Origin: CAVONB01 sp963697205
Lineage (GTDB): Bacteria; Pseudomonadota; Alphaproteobacteria; Rhizobiales; Hyphomicrobiaceae
Direction: 5' to 3'
DNA length: 64,000 bases
Assembly (NCBI GenBank): GCA_963697205.1
Contig: CAVONB010000005.1
Coordinates: forward strand, 62,001-126,000
Both the position numbers and the translations under genes were made by a program. Below, in pieces: positions 9,288 through 18,654 of the stretch (position 1 is its first letter; each line of letters starts with the position of its first letter). The notes below the pieces were generated by a model, which ran no database searches, was not told where the DNA came from, and was given only the letters and a program-made list of their open reading frames with translations.

Positions 9288-11003
9288 ATGTCCGCAAATC
9301 CAGGGCAACGCCAGGGCCGCGCCATTCACCCCGGAGCCGGCCGCCGTTCCGCCCCGCTCTTTCCCAAAGGTCGCGTCCTGCTCGAGGCCGACGTGGAAGC
9401 CGTGCGCGCGCTCATCGGCCCTGGCCCCTACCAGCGCCCGCTGCTGATCGAATACCTGCACAAGATCCAGGACGCCGAGCACGGCCTACCCGCCGGCCAC
9501 ATGCAGGCCCTCGCCGACCTTCTGCGCATTCCCATGGCAGAGGTCTACGAGGTCGCCACGTTCTACGCGCACTTTGACGTCGTCCAGGACGGCGAGCCGC
9601 GCCCGCCGACGGTCACCATCCGCGTCTGCGACAGCCTTTCGTGCATGCTGGCGGGCTCAAACGCACTCCTCACCGCGCTGCAGAACGAAGACATGAAGGA
9701 TGTCCGCGTCGTCCGCGCGCCTTGCATCGGCTCTTGTCACACCGCACCCGCCGTCGAGGTCGGACACCGCCACGTCGACAATGCCACGCTTGACACTGTC
9801 AAGGCGCTCGCATCGGCCGGCAGCACGTCGCCGGTGATCCCGGCCTACCAGGACTTGGCCGCCTACCAGTCGGCCGGCGGCTACACAGTTCTCAGATCGT
9901 GCCTGGACGGCGCCCGCACCGTCGACGCCGTCATCGCCACCTTGTCCGACGGCGGCCTGCGCGGCCTTGGCGGCGCAGGCTTCCCGACCGGCCGCAAGTG
10001 GGGCCTCGTGCGCGCCGAGCGCGCGCCCGACAAGCCGCGCCCGCTGATGGCCGTCAACGGCGACGAGGGCGAGCCCGGCACATTCAAGGACCGCCACTAC
10101 CTCGAGCAAGCGCCCCACCGCTTCCTGGAAGGCATGTTGATCGCGGCCTGGGCCGTGGAGGCCGAGGAAGTCTTCGTCTACATCCGCGACGAATACCCGG
10201 CCGCCATCAAGATCCTGAAAGCGGAGATCGCCAAGCTCGAGACCGCCGGCCTCGCCACCCACGTCAAGGTCTCGCTGCGGCGCGGCGCCGGCGCCTACAT
10301 CTGCGGCGAGGAATCCGCAATGATCGAATCCATCGAGGGCAAGCGCGGTCTGCCGCGCCACCGCCCGCCCTACGTCGCCCAGGTCGGCATCTTCGGCCGC
10401 CCCACCCTCGTCAACAACATCGAGACGCTCTACTGGGTGCCCGACATTCTCGCCAAGGGCGCCGACTGGTTCGCCGGACAGGGCAAGAACGGCGCCAAGG
10501 GCCTGCGCTCCTACTCCGTGTCCGGCCGCGTGAAACAGCCCGGCGTCGTGTTGACGGCCGCCGGCACCACCGCGCGCGAGTTGATTGCGCTGTGCGGCGG
10601 CATGGCCGACGGCCACGCCTTCAAGGGCTATCTGCCCGGCGGCGCCTCCGGCGGCATCCTGCCCGCCGACATGGCCGACATCCCCCTCGACTTCGGACAG
10701 CTCGAGAAGCACGGTTGCTTTGTCGGCAGCCATGCGGTTGTCATCTTGTCGGATCGCGACAACATGAAGGACGTGGCCCTCAACCTGATGCGCTTCTTCG
10801 AGGACGAAAGCTGCGGCCAGTGCACACCCTGCCGCAACGGCACCGAGAAAGCCGTGAAGCTGATGGCCTCCGGCAGCTGGGACGCCAGCCTGCTGGGCGA
10901 TCTGGCGCAGGTCATGGCGGATGCCTCGATCTGCGGCCTCGGTCAGGCGGCACCCAATCCGCTGCGCTGCGTTTTGAAATACTTTCCGGAGGACCTGCGG
11001 TGA
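9288..11003 (+). CDS. fdhB: NAD-dependent formate dehydrogenase, beta subunit (NuoE-NuoF fusion)
   Basis: 571 aa. It passes electrons from the alpha subunit to NAD+. Residues about 30-165 are NuoE-like with a [2Fe-2S] site (CDSLSCMLAG and CIGSCHTAP). The rest is NuoF-like: NADH site GLGGAGFPTGRKWGLV, FMN site NGDEGEPGTFKDR, YICGEESAMIESIEGKRG, and the [4Fe-4S] ligands ESCGQCTPCRNGT plus a later CGLG. The fusion and length match the beta subunit of the soluble tungsten enzyme Fdh1 of Methylorubrum. Start MSANPGQRQG at 9288 was chosen because AGGGA lies 9 nt upstream; an in-frame ATG at 9264 is an alternative. The stop overlaps the GTG of the next gene (GTGA), so the two are probably translationally coupled. 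Confidence 0.93.
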   Translation: MSANPGQRQGRAIHPGAGRRSAPLFPKGRVLLEADVEAVRALIGPGPYQRPLLIEYLHKIQDAEHGLPAGHMQALADLLRIPMAEVYEVATFYAHFDVVQDGEPRPPTVTIRVCDSLSCMLAGSNALLTALQNEDMKDVRVVRAPCIGSCHTAPAVEVGHRHVDNATLDTVKALASAGSTSPVIPAYQDLAAYQSAGGYTVLRSCLDGARTVDAVIATLSDGGLRGLGGAGFPTGRKWGLVRAERAPDKPRPLMAVNGDEGEPGTFKDRHYLEQAPHRFLEGMLIAAWAVEAEEVFVYIRDEYPAAIKILKAEIAKLETAGLATHVKVSLRRGAGAYICGEESAMIESIEGKRGLPRHRPPYVAQVGIFGRPTLVNNIETLYWVPDILAKGADWFAGQGKNGAKGLRSYSVSGRVKQPGVVLTAAGTTARELIALCGGMADGHAFKGYLPGGASGGILPADMADIPLDFGQLEKHGCFVGSHAVVILSDRDNMKDVALNLMRFFEDESCGQCTPCRNGTEKAVKLMASGSWDASLLGDLAQVMADASICGLGQAAPNPLRCVLKYFPEDLR

Positions 11004-11296
11004 CCCGCCCCCAAGCCCTCGCCACCGTCCAGATCGACAACGACGACGTCCGCGTCACCGAATGGCGCTTCACGCCGGGTGCGCAGACGGGCTTCCACGT
11101 CCACGAGATGGATTACGTCGTCGTCCCGCTGATGAACGGCCGCCTCTCGCTCGTCGATCGCGACGGTGCCGAAAACCACGCCGACCTCGTCGTCGGCCGC
11201 TCCTATACGCGCAAGGCCGGAGTCGCCCACAACGTCATCAACGCCAACGACGCGACCTTCGCCTTTGTCGAAATTGAGTTGAAACGTAGGAGTTAA
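11000..11296 (+). CDS. Small cupin-domain protein in the formate dehydrogenase operon
   Basis: 98 aa from a GTG at 11000 that overlaps the fdhB stop by 4 bp. The segment GFHVHEMDYVVVPLMNGRLSL holds the two His and acidic residue of cupin motif 1. AGVAHNVINAND is motif 2. This is a single-domain, metal-binding beta-barrel of the mannose-isomerase-like type. No substrate can be named. Its coupling to fdhB suggests a job in the operon, such as handling a metal or small acid, or a regulatory role. It is easily missed because of its GTG start. Confidence 0.8.
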   Translation: MTRPQALATVQIDNDDVRVTEWRFTPGAQTGFHVHEMDYVVVPLMNGRLSLVDRDGAENHADLVVGRSYTRKAGVAHNVINANDATFAFVEIELKRRS

Positions 11297-11303
11297 ACCC
11301 GTC

Positions 11304-11903
11304 ATGTCGACGCCGTCCCTGAAGCCGGATCTGGCGCTTGCCGCAATCGCGACGATTGCGCTGGCTGCCTCGGCCTGGGCCGCCCAGCCCGGCACCAACC
11401 ATGCCGCCCCCTACGCCGGTCAGCACACCCGCGCGGTCTCCTCGCTCTCCGCCACCGACATCGACGACCTGTTGGCCGGACGCGGCTGGGGTCTGGCAAA
11501 GCCAGCCGAGTTCAATGGCTATCCCGGCCCCGCCCATATTCTCGAGCTGGCCGACCAGCTCGGCATTTCGCCCGAGCAGCGCGCGCGCATCCAGAAGTCT
11601 TTCGACGCGATGCAGGCACGCGCCGTCGAAACCGGCGCCCGCTACGTCGAGGCCGAGCGCGCCATCGACACCGCATTCAAAGACGGCCGCGCCCACCAGG
11701 AGCTCGCAACACGTCTGGCCGATGCCGAGCGCCTGCGTGCGGACCTGCGCCGCATTCACTTGGCCGCCCATCTGGAGGTGACGCCCATCCTGACGGACGC
11801 CCAGCGCGACACCTACCAGCGCCTGCGCGGCTATCGCGATGCTGGCACTGCCAACCAGGGTCACAACGCCGGGGGCCACGGCGCCGGCGCACATAAGCAC
11901 TGA
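11304..11903 (+). CDS. Periplasmic Spy/CpxP-like (LTxxQ) protein
   Basis: 199 aa, starting 7 bp after the cupin gene. A signal peptide (residues about 8-26, cleavage near SAWA-AQ) is followed by a helical region. It carries ISPEQ and LTDAQ, matching the LTxxQ repeats of Spy/CpxP and related metal-resistance proteins. The C-terminal tail is His/Gly-rich (GHNAGGHGAGAHKH) and could bind metal. An exported protein between subunits of a cytoplasmic formate dehydrogenase is unexpected. A role in metal sensing or chaperoning is possible. Confidence is good for the family and low for the function. Confidence 0.75.
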   Translation: MSTPSLKPDLALAAIATIALAASAWAAQPGTNHAAPYAGQHTRAVSSLSATDIDDLLAGRGWGLAKPAEFNGYPGPAHILELADQLGISPEQRARIQKSFDAMQARAVETGARYVEAERAIDTAFKDGRAHQELATRLADAERLRADLRRIHLAAHLEVTPILTDAQRDTYQRLRGYRDAGTANQGHNAGGHGAGAHKH

Positions 11904-12020
11904 CCGCGACGGACTGCATCGCAGCCCCGCGGCCCGACCGACGACTGAAGGCCGACGACTGGACACTAACGACCGAAGACCGCCCGACTGACGACAAGCG
12001 GATAGGACACGAGCTTCGCC

Positions 12021-14803
12021 ATGACCGAAAAGATCACGTTCACGATCGACGGCCGCCAGGTCGAAGCCGCCCCTGGCGAGACCATCTGGCAAGTCGCACA
12101 GCGCGAAGGCACGACCATCCCGCATCTGTGCTGGCATCCAGCCCCCGGCTATCGCGCTGACGGCAACTGTCGCGCCTGCGTCGTGGAGGTCGAAGGCGAG
12201 CGCGTACTCGCGGCGTCCTGCGTCAGGAAGCCGACCCCGGGCATGAAGGTGAAGACCGCCAGCGAACGCGCCGTCAAAGGCCGCGAGATGGTCATGGAGC
12301 TGCTCGTCGCCGACCAGCCGGCCAAGCAAGACAGCCACGACCCCGACAGCAAGTTCTGGCAGTGGGTTGACCGCATGGGCGTGGCGACGACCAGCCGCTT
12401 CCCCGCCGCCGAGCGGCCCGCCGCCGACAGCACGCACGCAGCCATCGCCGTCAACCTCGACGCCTGCATCAACTGCGGCCTGTGCGTGCGCGCCTGCCGC
12501 GAAGTGCAGATGAACGACGTCATTGGCATGGCCTACCGCGGCCACACCTCAAAGGTCGTGTTCGACTTCGACAAGGGCATGGGCCAGTCGACCTGCGTCG
12601 CCTGTGGCGAATGCGTCCAGGCTTGCCCGACTGGCGCGTTGATGGAAGCAAACCTGCTCGACAAGGCGACCGGCAAGCGCATCGCCTTCGAGGACAAGAA
12701 GGTCGACACTCTCTGTCCCTACTGCGGCGTCGGCTGCCAGACCACCGCCTACGTCAAGAATGACAAGATCCTCTACATCGACGGCCGCGATGGGCCCGCC
12801 AACGAAAACCGCCTGTGCGTCAAGGGCCGCTTCGGCTTCGACTACATCCACCACGCCGATCGCCTGACCAAGCCGCTGATCCGCCGCGACGGCGTGCCCA
12901 AGGACGCAAACAGCCAGATCAAGCGCGACGAGGTCGATAAATACTTCCGCGAGGCGACGTGGGAGGAAGCACTTACGAAAGCTGCGGCCGGCTTGAAGAC
13001 GATCCGCGACCGTGATGGCGGCGGCGCGCTCGCCGGCTTCGGCTCGGCCAAGGGCTCCAACGAGGAGGCCTATCTGTTCCAGAAGCTCGTCCGCCAGGGC
13101 TTCGGTACCAACAACGTGGACCACTGCACGCGCCTGTGCCACGCCTCCTCTGTCGCCGCCCTCATGGAAGGCCTGAACTCAGCAGCGGTCACCGCGCCGT
13201 TCACCGCCGCCAAGGATTCCGACTGCATCATCGTCATCGGCGCCCGCCCCGCCGAGAACCATCCTGTCGCCGCCACCTTCCTGAAGAACGCAGCCAAGCG
13301 CGGCGCCAAGTTGATCGTCATGGACCCGCGCGGCCAGAACCAGGGCATCGCGCGCTACGCGAGCCACGTCCTGCAGTTCAAGCCGGGCCGCGACGTCGCC
13401 CTGCTCAACGCCATGCTGCACACCATCGTCGAGGAAGGCCTGGTCGACGTGCAGTACGTCCAGGCGATGACGGAGGGCTTCGAGGCGCTGAAGGAGAAGG
13501 TGCGGCAGTTCTCGCCCGAGGCGATGGAGCCCGTCTGCGGCATCCCCGCCGCGACCATCCGCGAGGTCGCGCGCCTCTACGCCCGCTCCGAGCGCTCCAT
13601 CGTCTTCTGGGGCATGGGCATCTCCCAGCACACCCACGGCACCGACAACGCCCGCTGCCTGATCGCGCTCGCGCTCACCACCGGCCAGACCGGCCGCCCC
13701 GGCACCGGCCTGCATCCCCTGCGCGGCCAGAACAACGTGCAGGGCGCCTCCGACGCCGGCCTGATCCCGATGGTGTTCCCCGACTATCGCTCGGTCGAGA
13801 ACCCTGAGATCCGCGCCGAGTTCGAGGCGCTGTGGGGCACCACGCTCGATCCCAAGCGCGGCCTGACCGTCGTCGAGATCATGCGCGCCATCCATGATGA
13901 CCAGATCAAGGGCATGTACGTCTTGGGCGAGAACCCCGCCATGTCCGACCCCGACGTGCAGCACGCGCGCGAAGCGCTGGCGCACCTGGAGCACCTCGTC
14001 GTGCAGGACATCTTCCTGACCGAAACCGCTTGGCACGCCGACGTCGTCCTGCCGGCATCGGCCCACGCCGAAAAGTGGGGCTCTTTCACCAACACCAACC
14101 GCCAGGTGCAGATCGCCCGCCCCGTCGTGCCGACCCCGGGCGACGCGCGCCAGGACTGGGAGCTTGTACAGGAACTGGCCCAGCGCATCGGCCTGCCGTG
14201 GTCCTACCGGCACGTCTCGGAGGTCTTCACCGAGCTGGCCTCCGTGATGCCCTCGCTTCAAGAACATCACCTGGCAGCGTCTCGTCGACGAGGATGCGGT
14301 CACCTATCCCTGCGACGCCCCCGACAAGCCCGGCAACGAGATCATCTTCTCGCAAAGTTTCCCGACCGCGTCGGGCCGCGCCAAGATGGTGCCAACCGAG
14401 CTCCTGCCACCCGACGAGTTGCCCGACGACGAATACCCGATGGTGCTGACCACCGGCCGCATGCTCGAGCACTGGCACACGGGCTCCATGACGCGGCGCT
14501 CCTCCACCCTCGACAGCCTCGAGCCGGAGGCCGTCGTCGGCCTCAACCCGCGCGAGGTCGAGCGTCTGGGCGTTGCCGCCGGCCAGCGCGTCCGCGTTAC
14601 GACACGGCGCGGCACGATCGAGCTGAAGGTGCGCGCCGACCGCGACGTCGCCGAAGGCATGGTCTTCATCCCGTTTGCGTTCGCCGAAGCGCCCGCCAAC
14701 ATGCTGACCAATCCCGCAGCTCGACCCGATGGGCAAGATCCCCGAGTTCAAGTTCTGCGCCTGCCGCATCGAGCCGGCCGAGATGGCAACCGCCGCCGAA
14801 TAG
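12021..14803 (+). CDS. fdhA: NAD-dependent formate dehydrogenase, alpha (catalytic) subunit (two frameshifts)
   Basis: Oxidises formate to CO2 at a Mo- or W-bis-molybdopterin site. Order of parts: [2Fe-2S] ferredoxin-like domain (CWHPAPGYRADGNCRAC), two [4Fe-4S] motifs (CINCGLCVRAC and CVACGECVQAC), the CPYCGVGC cluster of the molybdopterin domain, the metal ligand Cys in TRLCHASSVAAL (Cys, not selenocysteine), and a C-terminal dinucleotide-binding domain (LTTGRMLEHWHTGSMTRRS). Extra bases near 14257 and 14719 shift the frame. Corrected, it is 926 aa and ends at TAG 14801-14803. Length and N-terminal extension match the Fdh1/FdsA family. No FdhD or other maturation gene is in the window. Confidence 0.93.
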
Positions 14804-14824
14804 CCAGCAGCCCCGACCGGTCCG

Positions 14825-16240
14825 TCACAGGATCGTGTCGGGGTGCCAGCGCCCCTGATCCGCCAGCTCCGGCTTCGTTCCCGCCGCTTCCAGGCGCCGG
14901 AACATCTCGGCCCGTGACAATTTCGGGCCGGGCCGCTCGGCCGCGTTGGCAGCCTCGAACAAGAACCGCGCAAGCGTCATCGCCGAGGTGCGCGCGCGGA
15001 AGTCGTCGATCTTGTCGACGGTGTCGGCGTGGGTGTGATCGATGCCCCGCCCGCGCGCCTGCTCCGCCGCGCTGCGCTCCAGCCCCGTCAGCATGATCGA
15101 GGGCACACCCGACACCAGGAACGGCCAGTCGTCGCTGCTCCCCGGCAGCCAGGTCATAGCCGTGATCGGCAACAGCAGCCCCGCCTGCTCGACCAGTCGG
15201 CGCATGTAGGCCGCAACGTCCGCACGCTGCCCCGTCCGGATCACCGCATTGCTGTAGCGCGACAGCGCATCGACATTGACCATCAGCGCGATCCGCTCGA
15301 GCGCGTCGGCGTGCTGTGCGACGTAGTTCGTCGAGCCGACGCACCACGATTCCTCGTTGCCCAGCGCCACGAACCGCAGTGTGCGCCGCAGCTTGCCCTT
15401 CAGCCGGGTCATCGCGCGGGCCGCCTCGAGCGCCGTGAACAGGCCGAGCGCATTGTCGAGCGCGGCGTCGGCCAGCTCGTGGCCGTCCCAATGCCCACCG
15501 ACCAGGATGTAGTCGGGATCGCTGCCGTCACCGGGAATATCGCCGACGATGTTCCACGTTTCCGTATCCGGCACGAAGCCGTTGTCCACCTCAAGGCGCA
15601 CCCGAAGCGGCCCGAGCTCGGCCTGCCGCTGCAGGTAGCGCCACGATTCGTGACTGATGCCGATCGCCGGGATCGTGCCGACGTCGCGATAGGCCGCCGC
15701 CACCGTTCCCGTGCCGATCAGCTGCCCCGGCTCCTCCGTCGGGAAGATCACCGCGACCGCGCCGGCCGCCGTCGCCCGGCCGTACTTGCCGACGCGGTGC
15801 AGCGGTGGCGCACCGACCGGCGAGCCAAGCGTCACCATGGCGATCTTGCCCCGCACCGCCTCGCCCGCGGCCGCGAACGCCTCCCGCGTGCCCTGGCCGA
15901 CCGAAACCACCTCCGCCTCCAGCCCGCCCGCCGGCGTACCCGGCGCATGCACCATGGAAACCGATGGGATCGTGCGCTGGCGCGGCGACAGCAACGCCAG
16001 GCTGCACGTCCCCCGCTTCCAGCTCGTGTAGTGGCACGGCTCCAGGCGGACATTTTCCAGCCCGTAGCTCGCAAACCGCTCGACGATATAGTCGCGCGCC
16101 GCCCGCTCGCTCTCGCTGCCCGCGAACCGGTGTCCGAACGTGTCGCAAAGATGCGTGACGTCTTTCAGGATCCGGCTATCCAGCCAGATGTCGCCACACG
16201 CCTGCGCGAGCGCTTCGCGCAAATTGCCAGCCGCCGTCAT
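14825..16240 (-). CDS. M28-family zinc aminopeptidase with PA domain
   Basis: 471 aa from the ATG at 16240, which follows GGAGGT by 7 nt. An in-frame upstream start (16279) has no such site. The N-terminal part has the HRFAGSESERAARDYIVERF region typical of M28. A protease-associated insert lies in the middle. Zinc ligands follow: GGHWDGHE (His), DAALDNALG (Asp), GNEES (Glu pair), NVDAL (Asp) and DHTHADT (His). No signal peptide is clear, so it is probably cytosolic. It is convergent with fdhA (21 bp apart). The substrate is unknown; peptides or amino-acylated compounds are likely. Confidence 0.88.
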   Translation of the reverse strand: MTAAGNLREALAQACGDIWLDSRILKDVTHLCDTFGHRFAGSESERAARDYIVERFASYGLENVRLEPCHYTSWKRGTCSLALLSPRQRTIPSVSMVHAPGTPAGGLEAEVVSVGQGTREAFAAAGEAVRGKIAMVTLGSPVGAPPLHRVGKYGRATAAGAVAVIFPTEEPGQLIGTGTVAAAYRDVGTIPAIGISHESWRYLQRQAELGPLRVRLEVDNGFVPDTETWNIVGDIPGDGSDPDYILVGGHWDGHELADAALDNALGLFTALEAARAMTRLKGKLRRTLRFVALGNEESWCVGSTNYVAQHADALERIALMVNVDALSRYSNAVIRTGQRADVAAYMRRLVEQAGLLLPITAMTWLPGSSDDWPFLVSGVPSIMLTGLERSAAEQARGRGIDHTHADTVDKIDDFRARTSAMTLARFLFEAANAAERPGPKLSRAEMFRRLEAAGTKPELADQGRWHPDTIL

Positions 16241-16331
16241 CACACACCTCCACGCAACGACCCATGACCGCATCTGCACGGTCGACGGATGCGCGAACCC
16301 GGCTGATACGCGAGCCCACGAAAGCGTCGGC

Positions 16332-16820
16332 CTATTTCGTCGCTTTGGCCACGATCCGCTCGAGCATCGCGTTGATCTCTTCGAGCGCCTTCGCCGCCCG
16401 CCCCTCCACCTTGACCTTGCGGTAGCCGACCGTGACCTCGTTCAGCGTCGCCTCGCGCTGATAAAGGAAGACGACGTAGGGGCACTGCGCCATGTTCGCG
16501 GGATCGGGCTCCATCATCGCACGCGACAACTTGGCTGAGCAGAACGCAAAGAACTCCGCATTCTTATAGACCGGCACGTTCGAGCCGACGTCGGGTCCGG
16601 TACGCTTCAGCATGCCCGCGATGTCGCCGGTGAGATCGACCTTGAGACCTTCCGCGAGAATGGCATTCTCCAGTTCCAGCCGGACGTCCTGATAGGCAGC
16701 GCCGCGGCGTACCTTCATCACTGCATCCGACGCCAGCACGGGCAAAGCCGCGACAAGCCCACCAGCCAACGACAAGACGAAGGCTGCACCGGCGACACCA
16801 CCAAATCGAAGACTGCGCAT
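16332..16820 (-). CDS. Exported DUF302-domain protein
   Basis: 162 aa from an ATG at 16820 preceded by GGAGGA at 8 nt. A signal peptide (LSLAGGLVAALPVLASDAV) is followed by a DUF302 domain: KVRRGAAYQDVRLELENAI, VPVYKNAEFFAFCSAKL and CPYVVFLYQRE fit its pattern. DUF302 proteins have no settled function; some are periplasmic and may bind metals or lipids. It lies upstream of the M28 gene on the same strand, 91 bp away. Confidence 0.8.
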   Translation of the reverse strand: MRSLRFGGVAGAAFVLSLAGGLVAALPVLASDAVMKVRRGAAYQDVRLELENAILAEGLKVDLTGDIAGMLKRTGPDVGSNVPVYKNAEFFAFCSAKLSRAMMEPDPANMAQCPYVVFLYQREATLNEVTVGYRKVKVEGRAAKALEEINAMLERIVAKATK

Positions 16821-17469
16821 CGTGCATTCCTCCTTGTTCCGGCGCGCGCGCCATTCAACGCACCCGGGGCAACCCATTACAGCTTGATCGGTGGCATCCA
16901 TGCAACGCTTTCGAGCGTGATCTCGCCAACACCGCCAGCGATCACCCCCGAAGTCCACGTAGAAAACCGCAGTCTCCTTGCTACATTTCGCGACTACGAC
17001 AGCGCGCGCGCCGCCAGTCGCCATGGCGCAAGGGAGCGCCGGGATTGCACTGCACAAAATTCGCATTGAGACGTATCCAGATTTACTTGCCAAAGACCCA
17101 AGCCCGACGCAAGGTGCGCCGACTTCGAGGCGGCCGCGCGCGGCGAACGCAAGTTTCACCTAGCGCGCGGCACGAGGGCATCGACGCCTCGAGGCTCCGT
17201 GTTCGGATGCACAGGTTGCAAAACCGAGCCACTCGAACTCGGCAGCGGGGAGAGGCCGCCGGCGCGTCACCCGCGCCGGCGGCCGTCTCGCTTCTTCGAC
17301 GAGCTCACCCGCCGACGGCAACGTCGCCCAGAACTCCCAGAACGCCCGCCCAGCGCGCCAACCGCACCATCCGCGCATGGCAGCCGCCACGCCGCGGCGT
17401 TGGTCCGCCCCCCGTTCGCGCGTATAAGCCGAACCCGTTGCAAAGCCTCACGACGGGGACAACACGCTG
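16821..17469. other. 649-bp intergenic region without a convincing gene
   Basis: Between the DUF302 gene and the MFS gene, which diverge. Open frames here have arginine/proline-rich, shadow-like translations and no good ribosome site. Only the strong hairpin at 17254-17284 stands out. Confidence 0.6.
17254..17284. other. Perfect 13-bp-stem hairpin
   Basis: GGCCGCCGGCGCG (17254-17266) is followed by the 5-nt loop TCACC and the exact complement CGCGCCGGCGGCC (17272-17284). There is no T-run on either strand. It lies 186 bp before the MFS gene. Confidence 0.7.
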
Positions 17470-18654
17470 ATGCTGCTGCCGATCCTGGCCCTGGGCTGCT
17501 TCGCGTCGTCCGTGACCTTGCGGGTCGTCGACCCCATGGTCCCGACCATGGCGCGCGACTTCGGACTGCCGGTCGCCACCGTCGCCCTGCTCGCCTCGGC
17601 CTATGCGTTCCCATATGCGCTCGGCCAACCCGTGTTCGGCTCCCTCGGCGACGCCTTCGGCAAGGCGCGGATCATCAAGACGTGCCTCGCCCTGCTGTCG
17701 GTGCTGCTGCTGCTGTCCTCGTTGGCCCCGACTTTTGAAACGCTGTTTACGCTGCGCCTGTTGTCCGGCCTCGTCGCCGGTGGCGTCATTCCCGTGTCGT
17801 TCGCACTCGTCGGCGATCGCGTTCCCTTCGAGCAGCGCCAGACCGCCGTCTCACGCATGATGATGGTACTTCTCACCGCGCAGATCGTCGGCATCGTCGG
17901 CACCGGTCTGATCGGCAGCGTGCTCGGCTGGCGCGCGGTGATGGCAATAGCGGCAGGTCTCGCGGGCTTTGCAGTGATCCTGCTGTTGGCCCTGCTGCCC
18001 GCGCAGCCACCGCGCAAGGCGCCACAGCTGTCTCTGGGCAGCCAGGCAAGCCTCTACCGGCGCATCCTCTTCCACCCCCACTCCGCCATCGTGAACGGCG
18101 GTGTCGTGATCGATGGACTGATCCTGTTCGGCCTGACCCCGTTCATCGCCTCCACGCTGGAGGCGCGCGGCGCCGGCGGCGTCCGCGAGGCGGGCTTCGC
18201 CCTCGCCGGCCTCGGCCTGGGCGGCATCGTCTACGCCTTGACGATCACCGGCCTGACCCGCCACTGCGGCGGCCCCCGGCGCGTCATGCAGATCGGCGGC
18301 TGCCTGGCGCTCGCCGGCCTGACATGCGTCGCCGGCGCACCCACCTGGGAGACCGCCTTGGCCGGCTTCTTCGTCACTGGCTACGGGTTCTATATGACCC
18401 ACAACGTGCTCGTCACACAGGCAACCGAGCTTGCGCCCGACAACCGGGGCTCGGCGATGGCGGTACACGCTTTCAGCTTTTTCGCCGGACAGTCGCTCGG
18501 ACCGCCGATCTACGGCGCAGCGATCCCCGTGATCGGCACGGCCGCCTGCTTCGTGACGGCGGGTCTCGTCCTGGCGACGCTGAGCTTCGTGGCGAGCAGC
18601 GTGCTGTTCGCCGCAGCCCAGCGCCCTGATCAATCGTCGTCCTCGACGCCGTAG
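17470..18654 (+). CDS. Major facilitator superfamily transporter
   Basis: 394 aa, about 12 membrane segments. The N-terminal half has the MFS motif-A region (GQPVFGSLGDAFGKARII between helices 2 and 3) and LRLLSGLVAGGVIPVSFALVGDR in helices 4-5, typical of drug:proton antiporters (DHA family). The start at 17470 (MLLPILALGC) has no strong ribosome site. The substrate cannot be named. Its last 25 bp overlap the end of the convergent YgjP-type gene. Confidence 0.85.
   Translation: MLLPILALGCFASSVTLRVVDPMVPTMARDFGLPVATVALLASAYAFPYALGQPVFGSLGDAFGKARIIKTCLALLSVLLLLSSLAPTFETLFTLRLLSGLVAGGVIPVSFALVGDRVPFEQRQTAVSRMMMVLLTAQIVGIVGTGLIGSVLGWRAVMAIAAGLAGFAVILLLALLPAQPPRKAPQLSLGSQASLYRRILFHPHSAIVNGGVVIDGLILFGLTPFIASTLEARGAGGVREAGFALAGLGLGGIVYALTITGLTRHCGGPRRVMQIGGCLALAGLTCVAGAPTWETALAGFFVTGYGFYMTHNVLVTQATELAPDNRGSAMAVHAFSFFAGQSLGPPIYGAAIPVIGTAACFVTAGLVLATLSFVASSVLFAAAQRPDQSSSSTP

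Noticed and set aside
13080..13160. Possible selenocysteine in the formate dehydrogenase alpha subunit
   Set aside because: The metal-ligand codon in TRLCHASS is TGC (cysteine), and no in-frame TGA occurs there.
17045..17470. A 141-codon plus-strand frame before the MFS gene
   Set aside because: Arg/Pro/Ala-rich shadow composition, no ribosome site, and it contains the perfect hairpin. Treated as intergenic.
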